In this document: one piece after another, positions 22,483-31,475 of the stretch
Numbering within the stretch: the stretch's first letter is position 1
How the letters are laid out: each line of letters starts with the position of its first letter
Source of the DNA: Mesorhizobium sp. 1M-11
GTDB taxonomy: Bacteria > Pseudomonadota > Alphaproteobacteria > Rhizobiales > Rhizobiaceae
Direction: 5' to 3'
DNA length: 64,000 nt
NCBI RefSeq assembly: GCF_001303895.1
Contig: NZ_LJSD01000034.1
Location: 28,260-92,259 of the forward strand
Made by a program: the position numbers and the translations under genes
Notes under the pieces: generated by a model
The model's input: only the letters and a program-made list of their open reading frames with translations
Told to the model about the DNA's origin: nothing
Databases searched by the model: none

Positions 22483-23663
22483 TTGATCGCATTGGTCGTC
22501 TCTCGCGGCGGCACGCTTGCCGTCGAACCGCCAAAGTCGTCCGCACGGCCAGGCGAAGCGGCCGGCGCGATACCCTGGACGGCCAGTTTTTCTCCCGGAA
22601 GCACAAGTGCGGGCTTTGCGGGCGGCGTTGCGCCCAGCAATTCCGTTCCCCCGTCGAGCGCCGGATCGCCCAGTGCGATCGGTTCGGTCCGATCGACAGG
22701 CATCGGGGCGGCTGGTGTCGCCGGTTGCCCTGAAGACATTGGGCCGGCCGGCAGGGATGCGGGGGCCGTCGGTGTCGACAGGCCGAGCATCTTCATCAAC
22801 GGCTTTTCGGCATAGAATGCGAGCTTGCGCTTGCCGCCGCGGGTCAGGTTGATGCCATCGTCGGCACGCAGGCGCACCGGTTGTCCATTGACGTCCGGAC
22901 CGGTCGAGACAAAGGCGCCGTTCTCATCGACGAACCCGTCCCAGATATCGACGAACTCGCCGTTGTAGGTCTCGGCCGCGGCGCGATAGATGCCGTTGAA
23001 GGCCAGCATGTCGGTGGTCATCTTCTGCGTCTTGAAGGCCGGCATGCCGACCCAAAGATAGGGAATCTTTGAACTCGCCAAGGCCTTCGCGAGCGCCTCG
23101 GTGCGCAGCTCATAGGCCTTTGTCCATACTTCCGTGCGTGGTTGTTCGCGCTCTTCACCCACTTTCATCTGCTGGCGGTCGTTCGAACCCATCATGACTA
23201 TGACTGCGGCCGGCTTTTCAGCCGCCAGGACGCCTGCGATCTCCTGTGGCCAGTCGTAGACATCGTCGCGCACGAAGCCGGAAGAGCCCCTGGCCTTGTC
23301 GGCAACACGGATGGCGGGATTGTCGGCAAAGACCTCGTTCAACCCTTCGGCAAGGCCGCTCGCCATGAAGTCGCCGATGACAAGGATGGTACGGGCGTCC
23401 GCGGCCTTCTCAACCACCGGCGCTTGCGGCGCCGCCGGTGGCTTGCGCACGACAGCCTTCTTCTTTTTCGGACGAGGCGGGAACCGGGCATCCGGCGGCG
23501 GTGCCACCCGCTCGCTGCGGCGTGGGAAGAACAGATCCCGCAGCGACCAGGGCCGCGCTTCCTCTTCCTGGGCGAAGGCCGGGGCATGGAACGATGCGGC
23601 GGTCCCGACAATCAGGACGGCGGCCGCGACGAAGAGGACCGGCAGCCGGCGTAGTCTTGCCAT
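22467..23663 (-). CDS. Exported SGNH/GDSL hydrolase family protein (DUF459-like)
   Basis: A secreted or periplasmic protein of about 400 residues. The N-terminal signal peptide starts at the ATG at 23663 and ends near APAFA, followed by a Pro/Lys-rich linker (PPRPKKKKAV). The SGNH fold then begins with ILVIGDFMASGLAEGL, where the usual catalytic Ser of GDS appears as Ala-Ser (DFMAS), and continues through VIVMMGSNDRQQ (Asn block) and DDGINLTRGGKRKLA, where His is not obvious. The C-terminal ~110 residues are Pro/Ala-rich and low in complexity, and the last residues come from a repeat. DUF459 proteins are linked to envelope polysaccharide modification; the role is uncertain. Confidence 0.75.
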   Translation of the reverse strand: MARLRRLPVLFVAAAVLIVGTAASFHAPAFAQEEEARPWSLRDLFFPRRSERVAPPPDARFPPRPKKKKAVVRKPPAAPQAPVVEKAADARTILVIGDFMASGLAEGLNEVFADNPAIRVADKARGSSGFVRDDVYDWPQEIAGVLAAEKPAAVIVMMGSNDRQQMKVGEEREQPRTEVWTKAYELRTEALAKALASSKIPYLWVGMPAFKTQKMTTDMLAFNGIYRAAAETYNGEFVDIWDGFVDENGAFVSTGPDVNGQPVRLRADDGINLTRGGKRKLAFYAEKPLMKMLGLSTPTAPASLPAGPMSSGQPATPAAPMPVDRTEPIALGDPALDGGTELLGATPPAKPALVLPGEKLAVQGIAPAASPGRADDFGGSTASVPPRETTNAIKRNSE

Positions 23664-23750
23664 CAAGCGCGTTGCCGCCGCCAAGCTGCTCTCCGTTCCA
23701 TTATGGGCGATCCGAACCGGCCGGATCGCTCCTTCTTCATACGCTGGACG

Positions 23751-25076
23751 CTAGCGCCGCCGCAGCGTCTTCAGCACTTCCATGCTGGGATTGCCGTCCG
23801 GGGTCAAGCCGACCTTGGCCTGATAGGCCATGATGGCATCCTTGGAAGCCTGGCCGATCTTGCCGTCGAAATTGCCGCTGTAATAGCCATGGTCGGCCAG
23901 TCGCTGCTGCAATTCCTGCTTTTCGGAAAAGCTGAGCTTGGTGAAAGGCCGGTTCCAGTCGTTCACCAGCGTGCCGTAACCAGCGATCTGGTCGGCCAGC
24001 AGGCCGACGGCGAAGGCGTATTTGTCGGCATTGTTGTAGCGCTTGATGACCGAAAAGTTACGCGTCACCAAGAAGGCTGGACCCTGGCGGCCGCCCGGCA
24101 GCTTCAAGGTGGCCTTGTCGGAACCGTTCCGGAACGGCTTCCCGCTGGCACGGGCAACGCCAAGCGACTGCCATTTGGTAAGCGACATCGAACCGCCCGG
24201 CATCTTGCCGTCGGGCAGGGCTACCTCATAGCCCCAGGTCTTGCCGGGCTGCCAACCGTTCCTCTTCAGGAGATTGGCCGCGGTCGCCAGCGCATCGGGC
24301 ACAGAATTCCAGATGTCGCGACGACCGTTACCGTCGAAATCGACCGCATAGGCCTGGTAGCTGGTGGGGATGAACTGGGTGTGACCCATGGCGCCAGCCC
24401 ACGAACCTTGCAGATGGCTTTCGTCGATGTCACCGGTCTGCAGGATCTTGAGGGCTGCGATCAGCTGGGTGCGGGCGAATTTGGAACGCTTCTTGTCGCC
24501 ATAGCCAAGCGTTGCCAGCGAACGGATGACGTTGCGCATGACATCGTCGCGTTTCAGCATCTCGCCATAGTTGGATTCCATGGACCAGATGGCGAGCAGG
24601 ATATACCGGTCAACGCCGTAACGGGCCTCGATCTTGTCCAGCCAGGGCTTCCATTTGCGAGCCATCGCCTGACCGTTGGCGATCGACTGCTCGTGCACGC
24701 GATTGTCGAAATAATCCCAGGCCGGTGCGGTGAATTCAGGCTGGAAACGTGCCTTCTCAAGCACTTCCAGATCGGGATCCTTGATGTTGCGGAATGCGGC
24801 ATCATAGACGGCGCCGGACACGCCTGACTGAACGGCGGTGGCGCGGAACGAGGCAATCCAGTTGCGGAAGCCGGCGTCGGCTTGCGCAGGCGCAGTTGGC
24901 ATCAACAGGGCAATCGACAGCGCCGTGGCCGTGGCAAGACTGGCAAGGCGCTTAGAGCAATTCCAGCAAAAGTGCGCAGCGGTTTTGCGTGCGGAATTGC
25001 GTAAAAACAAAGAGCTAACGCGTTTCCGCGTTTCCGTGAAGAACGGAAACGCTCTAGCGGCGGTGCGAAAGGGCAT
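23751..25076 (-). CDS. Lytic murein transglycosylase (MltB family) with peptidoglycan-binding domain
   Basis: Periplasmic enzyme that cleaves peptidoglycan to 1,6-anhydro-muropeptides. The start at 25076 has GGAGG five bases upstream. The SLT_2/MltB catalytic domain includes ILLAIWSMESNYG with the catalytic Glu, GSWAGAMGHTQFIPTSYQAYAVDFDGNGRRDIW, and a C-terminal PG_binding_1 domain (LQQRLADHGYYSGNFDGKIG). A palindromic repeat occupies codons 7-41, adding a Cys/Arg/Lys-rich stretch (RKTAAHFCWNCSKR) before a normal hydrophobic core LASLATATALSIALL. If the repeat is removed, MPFRTAA joins that core to make a textbook signal peptide. Confidence 0.9.
   Translation of the reverse strand: MPFRTAARAFPFFTETRKRVSSLFLRNSARKTAAHFCWNCSKRLASLATATALSIALLMPTAPAQADAGFRNWIASFRATAVQSGVSGAVYDAAFRNIKDPDLEVLEKARFQPEFTAPAWDYFDNRVHEQSIANGQAMARKWKPWLDKIEARYGVDRYILLAIWSMESNYGEMLKRDDVMRNVIRSLATLGYGDKKRSKFARTQLIAALKILQTGDIDESHLQGSWAGAMGHTQFIPTSYQAYAVDFDGNGRRDIWNSVPDALATAANLLKRNGWQPGKTWGYEVALPDGKMPGGSMSLTKWQSLGVARASGKPFRNGSDKATLKLPGGRQGPAFLVTRNFSVIKRYNNADKYAFAVGLLADQIAGYGTLVNDWNRPFTKLSFSEKQELQQRLADHGYYSGNFDGKIGQASKDAIMAYQAKVGLTPDGNPSMEVLKTLRRR
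24954..25056. repeat. RIME-like palindromic repeat, copy A (inside the lytic transglycosylase gene)
   Basis: About 103 bp bounded by AGAGC and GCTCTA. It contains two internal palindromes: GCAATTCC...GGAATTGC with GCGGTTTTGCG, and CGTTTCCG...CGGAAACG. The spacer GTAAAAACAAAGAGCT is shared with the copies at 43946 and 52710 (reversed). It is read in frame as part of the signal-peptide region of the gene on the minus strand. Confidence 0.88.
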
Positions 25077-25183
25077 CATGTCCTCCATTTTCATCGCAGG
25101 AAGAGCATTCATGACCGAACCCGGTTAGGATTTGGTTTACCATAGAGCGGCCGGGTTACAAAAAAACACGTCCGATAGAAATT

Positions 25184-25212
25184 TTGACAGGAAGCCTCCG
25201 GCCGTTCACTAG
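25184..25212 (+). promoter_or_regulatory. Candidate housekeeping promoter of galU
   Basis: TTGACA at 25184-25189 is a full -35 match. After 17 bp, CACTAG at 25207-25212 is a weak -10. The position suits transcription of galU from about 25220. Confidence 0.4.
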
Positions 25213-25275
25213 TCTTCAATTCCGGCGTGAAAATGTTCCGGCAAAAGGGTTGTTCCCGCAACGGATGATGGATCG

Positions 25276-26181
25276 ATGAGAAAAGTCAGGAAGGCAGTTT
25301 TTCCAGTCGCCGGTCTCGGCACGCGCTTTCTTCCCGCCACAAAGGCCATTCCGAAGGAAATGCTGACCGTCGTCGACAGGCCTGTGATCCAATATGTCGT
25401 CGACGAGGCACGGGAAGCCGGCATCGAGCATTTCATTTTCGTGACCGGTCGCAACAAGGCGGTCATCGAAGACCATTTCGACGTGCAGTTCGAGCTCTAT
25501 GATACGCTCGCCCAGCGCGGCAAGGATCAGGTGCTGGAGCGTTTGCAACGCCTGCAGCCAGCACCGGGTCAGACCTCGTTTACCCGCCAGCAGGTGCCGC
25601 TGGGGCTTGGTCATGCCGTCTGGTGCGCGCGTGAACTGGTCGGCGACGAACCCTTTGCGTTGTTGCTTCCCGATATGATCATGCAGTCGCAAAAGAGCTG
25701 CATGAAGGACATGGTCGAGCTCTACGAAGAGACCGGCAACAACATCATTGCCGTGCAGGAATGCGACCCGGCCGAGGCGCATAAATACGGCATCGTCGGC
25801 CGTGGCGAGGACACTCATACCGGTTTCCGTATCACCGAGATGGTGGAGAAGCCGGCAAAAGGCACGGCGCCGTCGAATTTCTACATCAACGGCCGCTATA
25901 TCCTGCAGCCGGAGATCTTCGCGATCCTGGAAAGCCAGGAGCGCGGCGCCGGCAACGAGATCCAACTCACCGACGGCATGCTGAAGCTGATGAACAAGCA
26001 ATCGTTTTTCGGTTATCACTATCGTGGCCGTACCTTCGATTGCGGCTCGCCGGAAGGTTTCGTCGAGGCCAATGTCGCCTTCGCGCTGTGGCGCGAGGGC
26101 ACCGACAGCAGCATGGCTGGCGTCATCCGCACACTGCTGGACGAGTTCGAGCGCGCCGGCGTCAAGACGTCAGCCGTTTGA
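25276..26181 (+). CDS. galU: UTP-glucose-1-phosphate uridylyltransferase
   Basis: Cytosolic enzyme making UDP-glucose from UTP and glucose-1-phosphate for surface polysaccharides and glucans; called ExoN in rhizobia. The nucleotidyltransferase signature [20 protein letters not shown] lies at residues 11-30, [13 protein letters not shown] follows, and LLPDMIM is the metal-binding region. [21 protein letters not shown] closes the family pattern. At 301 residues it is full length. It starts at an ATG well placed after a -35-like TTGACA. A GC-rich hairpin follows the stop. Confidence 0.95.
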   Translation: MRKVRKAVFPVAGLGTRFLPATKAIPKEMLTVVDRPVIQYVVDEAREAGIEHFIFVTGRNKAVIEDHFDVQFELYDTLAQRGKDQVLERLQRLQPAPGQTSFTRQQVPLGLGHAVWCARELVGDEPFALLLPDMIMQSQKSCMKDMVELYEETGNNIIAVQECDPAEAHKYGIVGRGEDTHTGFRITEMVEKPAKGTAPSNFYINGRYILQPEIFAILESQERGAGNEIQLTDGMLKLMNKQSFFGYHYRGRTFDCGSPEGFVEANVAFALWREGTDSSMAGVIRTLLDEFERAGVKTSAV

Positions 26182-26201
26182 GAATTGTCGATGGCACGCG
26201 T

Positions 26202-26223
26202 CGGCCGGGTTTTTGCCCGGCCG
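26202..26223 (+). terminator. Hairpin after galU
   Basis: CGGCCGGG (26202-26209) pairs with CCCGGCCG (26216-26223) around TTTTTG. There is no strong T tract afterwards, so it is a weak or bidirectional terminator between convergent genes. Confidence 0.5.
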
Positions 26224-26275
26224 AATGCATTTTGAGCGATCAACGCAGGGTGTTGCGGCCAATGGCCGGTTGGTC

Positions 26276-28153
26276 TTATCGCTGGACGGTGAGGCCGAGA
26301 TAGACGCTGTTGGTCTTGCTGTCGCGGTTCTCGATGCTGCTGGTCATCCGCTCGTGACGCACATAGGAAGTCAGGCCGAGATAGCGGTTGAGCCACCATG
26401 TCGCGCCGACCTGGGCGCTGTAGATCAGGTCGTGATCGCCGGTGCCCTTGTAGTCGCGGTAGGACAGGCCAAGAGCCGCATTGCCGGTGAGATTGGCGCG
26501 CATCTGGCGCTCCAGGGTCAACCCCGACGTATAGAGCACCGAGCCGCTCTGACCGGGGGTGGTGGTGTCTTCCAGGATGGTTTCGCCGTTGAGGCCCACG
26601 ATGGTGCCGCGCGCCGGCGACCAGCGGAAGTCTGCGGCCACCGTGGCGCCCGAAACCGGAAGCAGGCGGCTATCGTCGAAACTTTGGCGCAGCCAACCGA
26701 CGGACATTTCGCCGTTCAGCTTCTCACCCATGTCGAGTTCCACGCCCCCGCGTATGCCGAGCCGCTTGGATGAGCGCTCGTAGCCGTTCAGGTCTGCCGT
26801 TTCATCGAAGGCTCGGCGGCCGATCTCGACCTCTGCAAACGGGGTGAGCGCTGGCGAGATCTGGTAACCGCCGCGCAAGGTGGTGGTGTAGAGTGTCGAG
26901 TTGCGGGTTTCCTGTGACTGGATGGTGCCGTCGCCAAGTGTCGCGTCGCCGAAGATGCTGCGTTCAGCCGCGCCGGTCAGGCCGAGGCGCAGCTTGCCGA
27001 TCTCCTTCTGCAGCGCAAGGCTGCCCTCGAAGGTCTTGCGCTGCGGTTGCGTGATTGCGCCCGGTACGCCCTCTGGCGAGGTTGCGCCTTCCGGCGCCGT
27101 TTCGAAGCCAAGTGTAGCGATGGCACGCCAATCATGGTCGAGATCGACATTGAGCGTGCCATCGAGGCGACCGCGCCATTCCTTGACCTCCTGGCCGGAA
27201 AGAGTTTTGCGATAGTTGACGTCGCCATCGATGACCGCCGAATTGGTAGCCCAGTCGGATGTCGCGTTAAGACGCAAGGTGCTTTGCGAGATCGTTGCCG
27301 AGCGACCGAAGGCGCTGTTGTCGGCATTCGAAGTCGCCAGCACACCCTGCTCCAGAGACGGCCTTAGCGTGAAACTGCCGAGCTTGATGCCAAGTGGCGC
27401 ATAGGGCGTATCCTCCCGTCGCACGACACCACCTTCGATCGCTCCGGTGCGGTCGGCACGGGGATCGAGCGGGGCACGGTCCGCAGCGTCAATCGTTCCG
27501 GTGCGAATATTGCGGTCGACTTCCGGTTCCGCTTCCGCCGCTGCAGGAGTGCCGGGGCGGCGGGCTGCGTTGCGCCGTGTCGTTGCGCGACCCGGCTCGC
27601 CGTCCTGGGCGGCTGTTGCATCGTTGCGACCGCGTTGTCCGGCCGCGGCGGCGTCCGGGGGATTGGTGCCGGCGGCAACAGGCCGGCGGCGGGCTGCCGG
27701 GGCTGCCTGGTTCGCGAAAGGATCCGCAGCCTGTGCAGCACCGAGCCCATTCGTGCCAGCCGTTCCAGGCTGAACAGGATTGCCGGCGGCATCCAACTGG
27801 CCGGTGCCGTCGGCCGGCGCGGTGTTCAGTGCATTGGGATCGTCCGGCAGCGCGCCGGGGCTGGCGGGCTGATATGCCGGGTTCGGGATGCCTGTTGCCG
27901 GGGCCTCCGGCGGAGGCAAGGCGCCCGGTGTGCGATTGAGCGGCGACAGACCGCTGGTGCCGAACCGGCCCGCCGGTGGCAGCCCGCGAGGCTGGTTCTG
28001 GGCGAGGAACTGGTCGTTGAGCGGACCGCGCAAATTGAGCTGTTGAGCAGATGTGGGTGATGTCATGAGCAAAGGCAGGGCCGTCGCCGCCAGCAGCAAA
28101 GCGCCGGCGGCCGTCCTTCCTAGGCTGCTTCTGTAAGGCTGGGCCCGCGACAT
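26276..28153 (-). CDS. Outer-membrane beta-barrel protein (BBP2-like)
   Basis: An exported protein of about 625 residues. The signal peptide ends near SPTSAQQ. A low-complexity region rich in Pro, Ala, Gly and Asn spans about residues 40-230. The C-terminal ~380 residues alternate hydrophobic and polar residues as in a beta barrel and end in the typical aromatic strand VYLGLTVQR. Strands such as GIKLGSFTLRPSLEQGVLATSN and TWWLNRYLGLTSYVRHERM match the outer-membrane beta-barrel family BBP2_2/DUF2320. The ATG at 28153 is chosen because it gives the better signal peptide. Ligand or pore function is unknown. Confidence 0.8.
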   Translation of the reverse strand: MSRAQPYRSSLGRTAAGALLLAATALPLLMTSPTSAQQLNLRGPLNDQFLAQNQPRGLPPAGRFGTSGLSPLNRTPGALPPPEAPATGIPNPAYQPASPGALPDDPNALNTAPADGTGQLDAAGNPVQPGTAGTNGLGAAQAADPFANQAAPAARRRPVAAGTNPPDAAAAGQRGRNDATAAQDGEPGRATTRRNAARRPGTPAAAEAEPEVDRNIRTGTIDAADRAPLDPRADRTGAIEGGVVRREDTPYAPLGIKLGSFTLRPSLEQGVLATSNADNSAFGRSATISQSTLRLNATSDWATNSAVIDGDVNYRKTLSGQEVKEWRGRLDGTLNVDLDHDWRAIATLGFETAPEGATSPEGVPGAITQPQRKTFEGSLALQKEIGKLRLGLTGAAERSIFGDATLGDGTIQSQETRNSTLYTTTLRGGYQISPALTPFAEVEIGRRAFDETADLNGYERSSKRLGIRGGVELDMGEKLNGEMSVGWLRQSFDDSRLLPVSGATVAADFRWSPARGTIVGLNGETILEDTTTPGQSGSVLYTSGLTLERQMRANLTGNAALGLSYRDYKGTGDHDLIYSAQVGATWWLNRYLGLTSYVRHERMTSSIENRDSKTNSVYLGLTVQR

Positions 28154-28303
28154 CGTTACCACATGTTGGTGGCGCACACCCCTGGCGCCATGCTTACCGA
28201 ACCGTAAATTGGGATGGTTAATGGAGTGTTAGGTTTGGGCGCCTTGTGGCCGGCAAACGAATGAAATGGACAGACGGACGCGGAAAGGATAATCGCTTCG
28301 TCC

Positions 28304-29305
28304 ATGCATGCTGCAAGCTTGAAGAAGAAGCCGGCGGATCGTCAGGCCGCCATCGCTTCGGCCCTCAGAACGGTGGCCACCGAACAGGCCGGACTGGCCG
28401 CGCTCAGTACGGCGCTGGAGAACGGCCTGGCCGAACCCTTCGCGCAGGCCGTCAATATCCTGTCGCGCATCAGGGGCCGGGTGATCGTCACGGGTGTCGG
28501 CAAGAGCGGCCATATCGGCTCCAAGATCGCCGCCACGCTCGCTTCCACCGGCACACCGGCTTTCTTCGTGCATGCGGCCGAGGCCACTCACGGCGACCTC
28601 GGCATGATCGCGCCCGACGATGCGATCATCGCACTTTCGTGGTCTGGCGAAAGTGCCGAGCTGAAAAGCATTATTGGCTATTCGCGCCGCTTTTCGATCC
28701 CGTTGATCGGACTGACATCCGGTGAGAAATCGGCGCTGGGACGTGCGGCCGATGTTGTGCTGGCGTTGCCGAAGACCCCGGAAGCCTGCCCGCATGGGTT
28801 GGCGCCCACCACTTCGACGCTGCTGCAACTGGTGATAGGCGATGCATTGGCCATCGCGCTTCTGGAGGCGCGAGGGTTCACTCCGGACCACTTCCGCACT
28901 TTCCATCCGGGCGGCCAACTCGGTGCGAATCTCACGTTGATCTCCGAGATCATGCGCACCGGCGACCAGATTCCTGTCGTTTCACTCGGCACCAAAATGC
29001 CGGAAGCGGTGCGGACGCTGGCGGAGAAGAAAGTCGGCTGCGTGTGCGTGACGGATGGCGATGGCAAGCTTGTCGGCATCATCACGGATGGCGATCTCGG
29101 CCGCAACCTGCACCGCAATCTCGCCGAGACCATTGTTGATGATGTGATGACCCGTTCGCCAAAGACGATCGAACCAAGCCTGATGGCGGGAGCGGCGGTC
29201 GGTCTGATCAACAAGCACAATATCGGCGCCTTGGTGGTGGTGGAAAATGAAATGCCCGTTGGCCTGGTGCATTTCCACGACCTGTTCCGCATCGGCGCTG
29301 CCTGA
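28304..29305 (+). CDS. kdsD: KpsF/GutQ family arabinose-5-phosphate isomerase
   Basis: Cytosolic enzyme that converts ribulose-5-phosphate to arabinose-5-phosphate, the first step to KDO of lipopolysaccharide. The N-terminal SIS sugar-isomerase domain (VIVTGVGKSGHIGSKIAATL, then ALSWSGESAELK) is followed by two CBS domains from about residue 205 (IMRTGDQIPVV, DVMTRSPKTIEP). HPGGQLG is the conserved KpsF motif. At 333 residues it is full length. Whether it serves KDO or a capsule cannot be told; galU and envelope genes nearby favour lipopolysaccharide. Confidence 0.92.
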   Translation: MHAASLKKKPADRQAAIASALRTVATEQAGLAALSTALENGLAEPFAQAVNILSRIRGRVIVTGVGKSGHIGSKIAATLASTGTPAFFVHAAEATHGDLGMIAPDDAIIALSWSGESAELKSIIGYSRRFSIPLIGLTSGEKSALGRAADVVLALPKTPEACPHGLAPTTSTLLQLVIGDALAIALLEARGFTPDHFRTFHPGGQLGANLTLISEIMRTGDQIPVVSLGTKMPEAVRTLAEKKVGCVCVTDGDGKLVGIITDGDLGRNLHRNLAETIVDDVMTRSPKTIEPSLMAGAAVGLINKHNIGALVVVENEMPVGLVHFHDLFRIGAA

Positions 29306-29370
29306 TCCTATACCAGGAAGCCGATATCCACGATTGAACGCCGGCTTCGCGCCTCAGCGGGAGCAACGTC

Positions 29371-29748
29371 ATGGATGAACTGATCGAGATCGGCGGTACG
29401 CGGGTGCTTTGCTACGCCAAGGAAGGCCTGGTGCTGGCGCGCGAAGCCGACATCAACGATCTGCTGGGCGCAGCCTTCTCCTCGGAGGTCGATCTCCTCG
29501 CCATTCCGGTCGAGCGGCTTGGTCCGGATTTCCTGAAACTCAGCACTGGTCTTGCCGGCGCAGCGTTCCAGAAGATGGTCAACTATCATCTGAAATGCGC
29601 CATCGTCGGCGACATCGCCGAGGCGCTCGCGCACAGCGGGCCGCTGCGCGACTTCGTGCGCGAGACCAACAAAGGCAATTCGATCTGGTTCGTGCCTGAT
29701 TTCGAGACGTTGAGGGAGAAGCTGTTGAGGCGAACGGGCGCTGCATAG
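29371..29748 (+). CDS. DUF4180 domain-containing protein
   Basis: A small soluble protein, 125 residues, of DUF4180: EADINDLLGAAFSSEVDLLAIPVERLGPDFLKLSTGLAGAAFQKMVNYHLKCAIVGD is the family core, with the FQKMVNYHLKCAIVGD strand especially diagnostic. Function unknown. It follows kdsD on the same strand after 65 bp and may share its transcript. Confidence 0.8.
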   Translation: MDELIEIGGTRVLCYAKEGLVLAREADINDLLGAAFSSEVDLLAIPVERLGPDFLKLSTGLAGAAFQKMVNYHLKCAIVGDIAEALAHSGPLRDFVRETNKGNSIWFVPDFETLREKLLRRTGAA

Positions 29749-29800
29749 GCACACCCGTTCCAGCGCATTTGCGTTTCCAGCACCCCGAACCGCTCCAAAC

Positions 29801-30265
29801 TCAGATTTTCTCGACGGTCAGCTCCAGATCGGTTTCGGCAGCACCGGTTACCCGGACACGCGCGCCAGCCGGCAAGTCCGGGCCGGAGACCCGCCACAGC
29901 GTGTCCCCGAGCTGGATGCGGCCACGGCCTTCGCGGATCGGCTCGGCCAATGTGGCGGTGCGGCCGATCATCTGCTCGCCGCGCCGGTTGAGCAGCGGCT
30001 GGTCACTGGTCTCGCGCTTTCCGCTGAAGAAGCGTTTTCCGGCATAGGCCGACAACAAGGCCAGCACCAGGAAAGCCAGCACCTGCGCCTGCCAGGTCCA
30101 GAACGCAGCGTCCCAAAGGACGAGCGAGGCCGCGCCGATCAGCAGCGCTGCTATGCCGATCCATAAAAGGAAGACACCGGGGGCGAGGATTTCCGCCACC
30201 AGCAGCGCAAAGCCAAGAACCATCCAGTTCCAGGGGCCGAGTTCAAAGAGAAGCCGCTGCAGCAT
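29801..30265 (-). CDS. NfeD family protein
   Basis: A 154-residue inner-membrane protein with three to four hydrophobic helices in the first ~75 residues and a C-terminal OB-fold domain (GRTATLAEPIREGRGRIQLGDTLWRVSG). This is the NfeD1b type, which lacks the N-terminal ClpP-like protease domain. It follows the SPFH gene by 17 bp on the same strand; NfeD proteins and stomatin-like SPFH proteins are paired in many bacteria and are thought to organise membrane microdomains. Confidence 0.92.
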   Translation of the reverse strand: MLQRLLFELGPWNWMVLGFALLVAEILAPGVFLLWIGIAALLIGAASLVLWDAAFWTWQAQVLAFLVLALLSAYAGKRFFSGKRETSDQPLLNRRGEQMIGRTATLAEPIREGRGRIQLGDTLWRVSGPDLPAGARVRVTGAAETDLELTVEKI

Positions 30266-30282
30266 GGCCGTACTCCGCTCCG

Positions 30283-31239
30283 TCAGCTCTCGTTCGGGCG
30301 CACCAGCGGCGGGCGTGCCGCCTGCCTCTGCGTGCCCGGGCCGTCCCCCTTGAACACCTCCTTGGCAATCTCGCCGATGCCACCCAAGGTACCGATCAGC
30401 GACGAGGCTTCCATCGGCATCAGCACGATTTTGGAATTGCCGGCCGTACCGATCTTGGCCAGTGCCTCGGTGTATCTCTGCGCCACGAAGTAGTTGATCG
30501 CCTGTACGTCACCCTTGGCGATGGCTTCCGACACGACCTGCGTGGCACGGGCTTCGGCTTCTGCCGAGCGCTCGCGCGCCTCGGCATCACGGAAGGCGGC
30601 CTCGCGGCGGCCTTCCGCTTCCAGGATCTGTGACTGCTTCAGGCCTTCGGCGGCAAGGATCTGCGCGCGCTTGTCGCGCTCGGCCATCATCTGGCGGGCC
30701 ATGGAGTCGACCAGGTTGGCGGGCGGGTTGATGTCCTTGATCTCGACGCGCGTGATCTTGACGCCCCAGGGATGCGCGGCCTCGTCGACCACGCGCAGCA
30801 GGCGCTCGTTGATGGCATCACGGTTGGAGAGCAACTCGTCCAGGTCCATCGAACCCATGACGGTGCGGATGTTCGTCATGGTGAGATTAAGGATCGCATT
30901 TTCCAGCCCAGACACCTGATAAGCAGCCTGGGCGGCGTTCAGGATCTGGTAAAAGGCGATACCGTCGACGCCGACGATGGCGTTGTCGCGGGTGATGATC
31001 TCCTGGGTCGGAACATCGAGCACCTGCTCCATCATGTTCAGTTTGGCGCCGATGCGCTCGAAGATGGGGTTGATGATATTCAGGCCCGGCGTCAGCGTCT
31101 TGGTGTAGCGACCGAACCGCTCGACAGTATGGTTGAAGCCCTGCGGCACCGTACGGATGCCCTTGAAAAGCAGGATGAGGACCAGCGCGACCAAAACGAC
31201 GATCGCGATGTCGAAACCCGTGAAACCGCTGAAATCCAT
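30283..31239 (-). CDS. SPFH/Band 7 (stomatin-like, QmcA-type) membrane protein
   Basis: An N-terminal membrane helix (residues about 7-25) is followed by the SPFH domain ([32 protein letters not shown]) and an Ala/Glu-rich coiled coil (about 190-250: [20 protein letters not shown]). The ATG at 31239 is preferred to an upstream TTG because GGGAG lies just before it. The protein probably forms oligomers in membrane microdomains; QmcA/YbbK is the closest type. The operon partner is nfeD. Confidence 0.92.
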   Translation of the reverse strand: MDFSGFTGFDIAIVVLVALVLILLFKGIRTVPQGFNHTVERFGRYTKTLTPGLNIINPIFERIGAKLNMMEQVLDVPTQEIITRDNAIVGVDGIAFYQILNAAQAAYQVSGLENAILNLTMTNIRTVMGSMDLDELLSNRDAINERLLRVVDEAAHPWGVKITRVEIKDINPPANLVDSMARQMMAERDKRAQILAAEGLKQSQILEAEGRREAAFRDAEARERSAEAEARATQVVSEAIAKGDVQAINYFVAQRYTEALAKIGTAGNSKIVLMPMEASSLIGTLGGIGEIAKEVFKGDGPGTQRQAARPPLVRPNES

Positions 31240-31381
31240 TCGGCTCTCCCTCAATTGCCGGCAGGTGGCAAGGCTAGAGCATCGGCCCGAAATCGGAGTC
31301 GATTTTCGGCAAGCACGAGACTCAAAATATTAGAGCGTCCTCTAAGCATCCGAATGGGTGCGTGGCGCCCTAATACCTCAC

Positions 31382-31401
31382 GAAACACTTAAGTGTGTTT
31401 C
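31382..31401 (-). terminator. Hairpin downstream of hemH
   Basis: GAAACAC and GTGTTTC form a perfect 7-bp stem around a 6-nt loop, 75 bp past the hemH stop. No T tract follows, so confidence is modest. The remainder of this gap up to the SPFH gene holds no gene I can see. Confidence 0.4.
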
Positions 31402-31475
31402 AGCGCCGTTACAATCGGGGAAGCGGTTCTACCTGGGGATGCAGCGTTCTCGTCCGAATACCGCGTGGCCAGCGA

